Below, one piece after another: positions 62,285 to 64,000 of a stretch of 64,000 bases of DNA (positions are counted from its first letter, which is position 1; each line of letters starts with the position of its first letter). The stretch is from NCBI GenBank assembly GCA_001592805.2, contig CP051139.1:930001-994000 (forward strand). Reading direction: 5' to 3'. The notes under the pieces were generated by a model. That model did not search any database and was not told where the DNA came from. It worked only from the letters and a program-made list of their open reading frames with translations. The position numbers and the translations under genes were made by a program. This DNA comes from Peltaster fructicola (lineage: Eukaryota; Ascomycota; Dothideomycetes).

Positions 62285-64000
62285 TCACTCCATCAATTCA
62301 CTCTCGTCTCCGAAAGCGTCATCTCCCTCCTCATCGACATCGTCAAGTGCCGTCGCGCCCATCATGCCTGTGACATGCTGAGCTGCCTGTGGCGGTGGTA
62401 CTGGATGGTTGCGTGGCACGGGAATCTGACCATCAGCCCACAGTGCTCCTCCTGTGGCCGCTGGCGCACTTTGGCTAAGGTTCAAGGCGTCTTGTGCCGC
62501 GAGAGCATTCCATGTTGGTCGGGGACCACGAGGACCAGCAATCGGAGTCATGCCTGGTGGGAATGTGCTTCCGACGTTGATAACGTTCGTGCCTGAGCCT
62601 GCTGCGTTGTCGTCCATCTCATCACCCATGTCACTACCGTCGTGTGCGGACGGTGTGGCCGAACCAGCTGCTTCGGCTGCCTCAATAGCCATCTGCTTCT
62701 GGCGAACGAGATGATCGCGTAGACGCGCCACGCCTATGCCTGAGAAGACGCAGAACACGTCTCGTTGGTGGTCGTTAAACTCCACTGGAGCATCGCGGCA
62801 GAAGTGAAGCAGTTCCTCCTGCAGGAAAGCTTGCACACCAGTCAAGCTCAGATGTGTCAGCTTCGGGCAGTGTATAAGCAGCATGTGAATTCCCTGAGCA
62901 TATTAGCAAGATCCCAATGCCTTCGTGACAAGCACTTACATCGAGGGTGAGATGGGTGCAGTAACTCAAGTGCACGCGTTCCAAGACGTTGACGCCATTC
63001 ACTCGTCTGCCGTTCCTCACCTCGCCCATAGCAAGACTGTAGATACTGCGATCAGTGATCCCGGCACACTTGACCAGGCCTATCCTCTTAAGCTTGGGCA
63101 ACCCCGCGAGTCTGGTGATACTATCATCTGTGAGGTTGCTGCAGCATGCGAGGTCGATGTAGCGAATGCGGTTACAAGCATTTGCTAAGGCCTTGACACT
63201 GGCATCTGTGATGTGACCACAATGGCCGAGGTGAATGTAGTGGAGGTTCTTACCCAGTCTAGTGATGGCAAAGACCGCTCTGTCCGTCAGCTGTCGACAT
63301 TTCGCAAGGATGAGATTTCGGAGTCTGGGACAGATCTGAATGATCTTCTCCACACCTTTGTCGGTAATCTCATTGCAGTCAGAGAGATCAAGAATGCGCA
63401 AAGCATCAAGATGAACAGTCGAGCTCAGGTCGAGGAAGGCAGAGTCATCGAGGCTGGTGCAGTGTGGGAGACGCAGCTCTCGGAGCTGATGGCATGACGA
63501 AAGCAGAGCTGTGACAGCTGGCGACTCGAGCAGTCTAAGCTCTTCGAGGTCGATCTCCAGAAGGTTGCTGCTGTGTGCAGCGATAGTGAGAATGGACGCG
63601 TCAGTGAGCTGGGCACACCCATTGAATTTGAGACGCTTGAGTTGTCTGCAGTTCCTTGCCACAGCCTGAATCGAGGCGTCGGTCAGCTTCTTGCAGCCCG
63701 ACACGTTAAGCCCTTGCAGACGCATACACCAATGTGCTACAGTCAGCATCGTCTCATCGGTAACTTGATCGACAGCGTGAATGTCAAGTGCCAACAGACT
63801 GCGATTTCTATTCAGCAGTGAGACTAGACCACGATCTGACAGCTTAGAGCAACTTGTGAGCGTCAGACGCTCGATACGCTTGCAATCTCGCATAGCGTAG
63901 AGAATACCGTCACTGATAGTGGCGTGTGAGGTCGACATGTTGAACCGCTTCACCAGATCCTGATATTCGAACATCTTTCCAGCCTTGTTGATCGTTCGCA
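62285..64000 (-). CDS. GRR1: F-box/LRR protein Grr1 (partial, 5' end outside the window)
   Basis: The two visible minus-strand exons are 62940-64000 (continuing past the right edge) and 62285-62893. Grr1 is the SCF substrate receptor for glucose signalling and G1 cyclins. At least ten cysteine-type leucine-rich repeats are visible (units such as LRILDLSDCNEITDKGVEKI and IRYIDLACCSNLTDDSI). The intron (donor GTAAGT, acceptor CTCAG) joins THLTLD to GIHMLLIHCPKLTHLSLTG. After the repeats comes EEL.HFCRDAP-type family sequence (FCRDAPVEFNDHQRDVFCVFSG), then a disordered acidic tail ending FGDESELME. The F-box itself lies to the right of the window. The frame is open to the edge (INKAGKMFEYQDLVKR). 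Confidence 0.93.

Noticed and set aside
1-64000. CRISPR arrays, bacterial-type operons or riboswitches
   Set aside because: None seen; the window is eukaryotic nuclear DNA with introns.

Overview
The window is nuclear DNA from a filamentous ascomycete (Pezizomycotina; a Dothideomycete is my best guess, not proven). The evidence is dense protein genes on both strands, short introns of about 45-60 nt with GTRNGT donors and CTGAC/CTAAC branch sites, and typical fungal families (S53 peptidase, DUF3602, GT17, Gep4-type phosphatase, Cox9, Snd2). I rebuilt exon structures by eye from splice signals, reading-frame continuity and family resemblance. None is backed by transcripts.

Region by region. 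1-23.6 kb is a compact housekeeping block: GEP4, a CTD-kinase-type cyclin, a transgelin-like calponin protein, a HAPSTR1/TAPR1-like protein, COX9 (three small exons), APM3, a DMAC1-like membrane protein, mitoribosomal mL58, a DUF3602 protein, ARP1, a GT17 glycosyltransferase, an HSL-type esterase, a flavodoxin-less FAD/NADPH reductase, an IFRD protein, SND2 and a secreted sedolisin. 23.6-31.5 kb is a gene-poor stretch in which I recognise only a U2 snRNA gene (about 28184-28380). 31.5-45 kb holds a secreted metallophosphatase, a Copia gag-like fossil, CDC37, RVS167, NFS1, a polyamine-oxidase-like flavoenzyme and an NmrA-like protein. 45-64 kb holds a YOX1-type homeobox gene, an F-box protein, a six-exon secreted protein of unknown function, a 1290-residue SGNH-hydrolase/mucin-like surface protein, FYV10/GID9, a small hydrophilic protein and the 3' part of GRR1.

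Shared themes are mitochondria (GEP4, COX9, DMAC1-like, mL58, NFS1), trafficking and cytoskeleton (APM3, ARP1, RVS167, transgelin, SND2), ubiquitin ligases (FYV10, GRR1, F-box) and secretion (S53 peptidase, metallophosphatase, SGNH protein, six-exon protein).

The most interesting observation is that the U2 snRNA carries GCAGUA where the branch-point recognition sequence is normally GUAGUA. That change gives full Watson-Crick pairing with UACUGAC, and CTGAC is the commonest branch motif in the introns of this same window (16 of 31 by my manual count). This looks like co-evolution of U2 with its branch sites, or else a diverged U2 copy.
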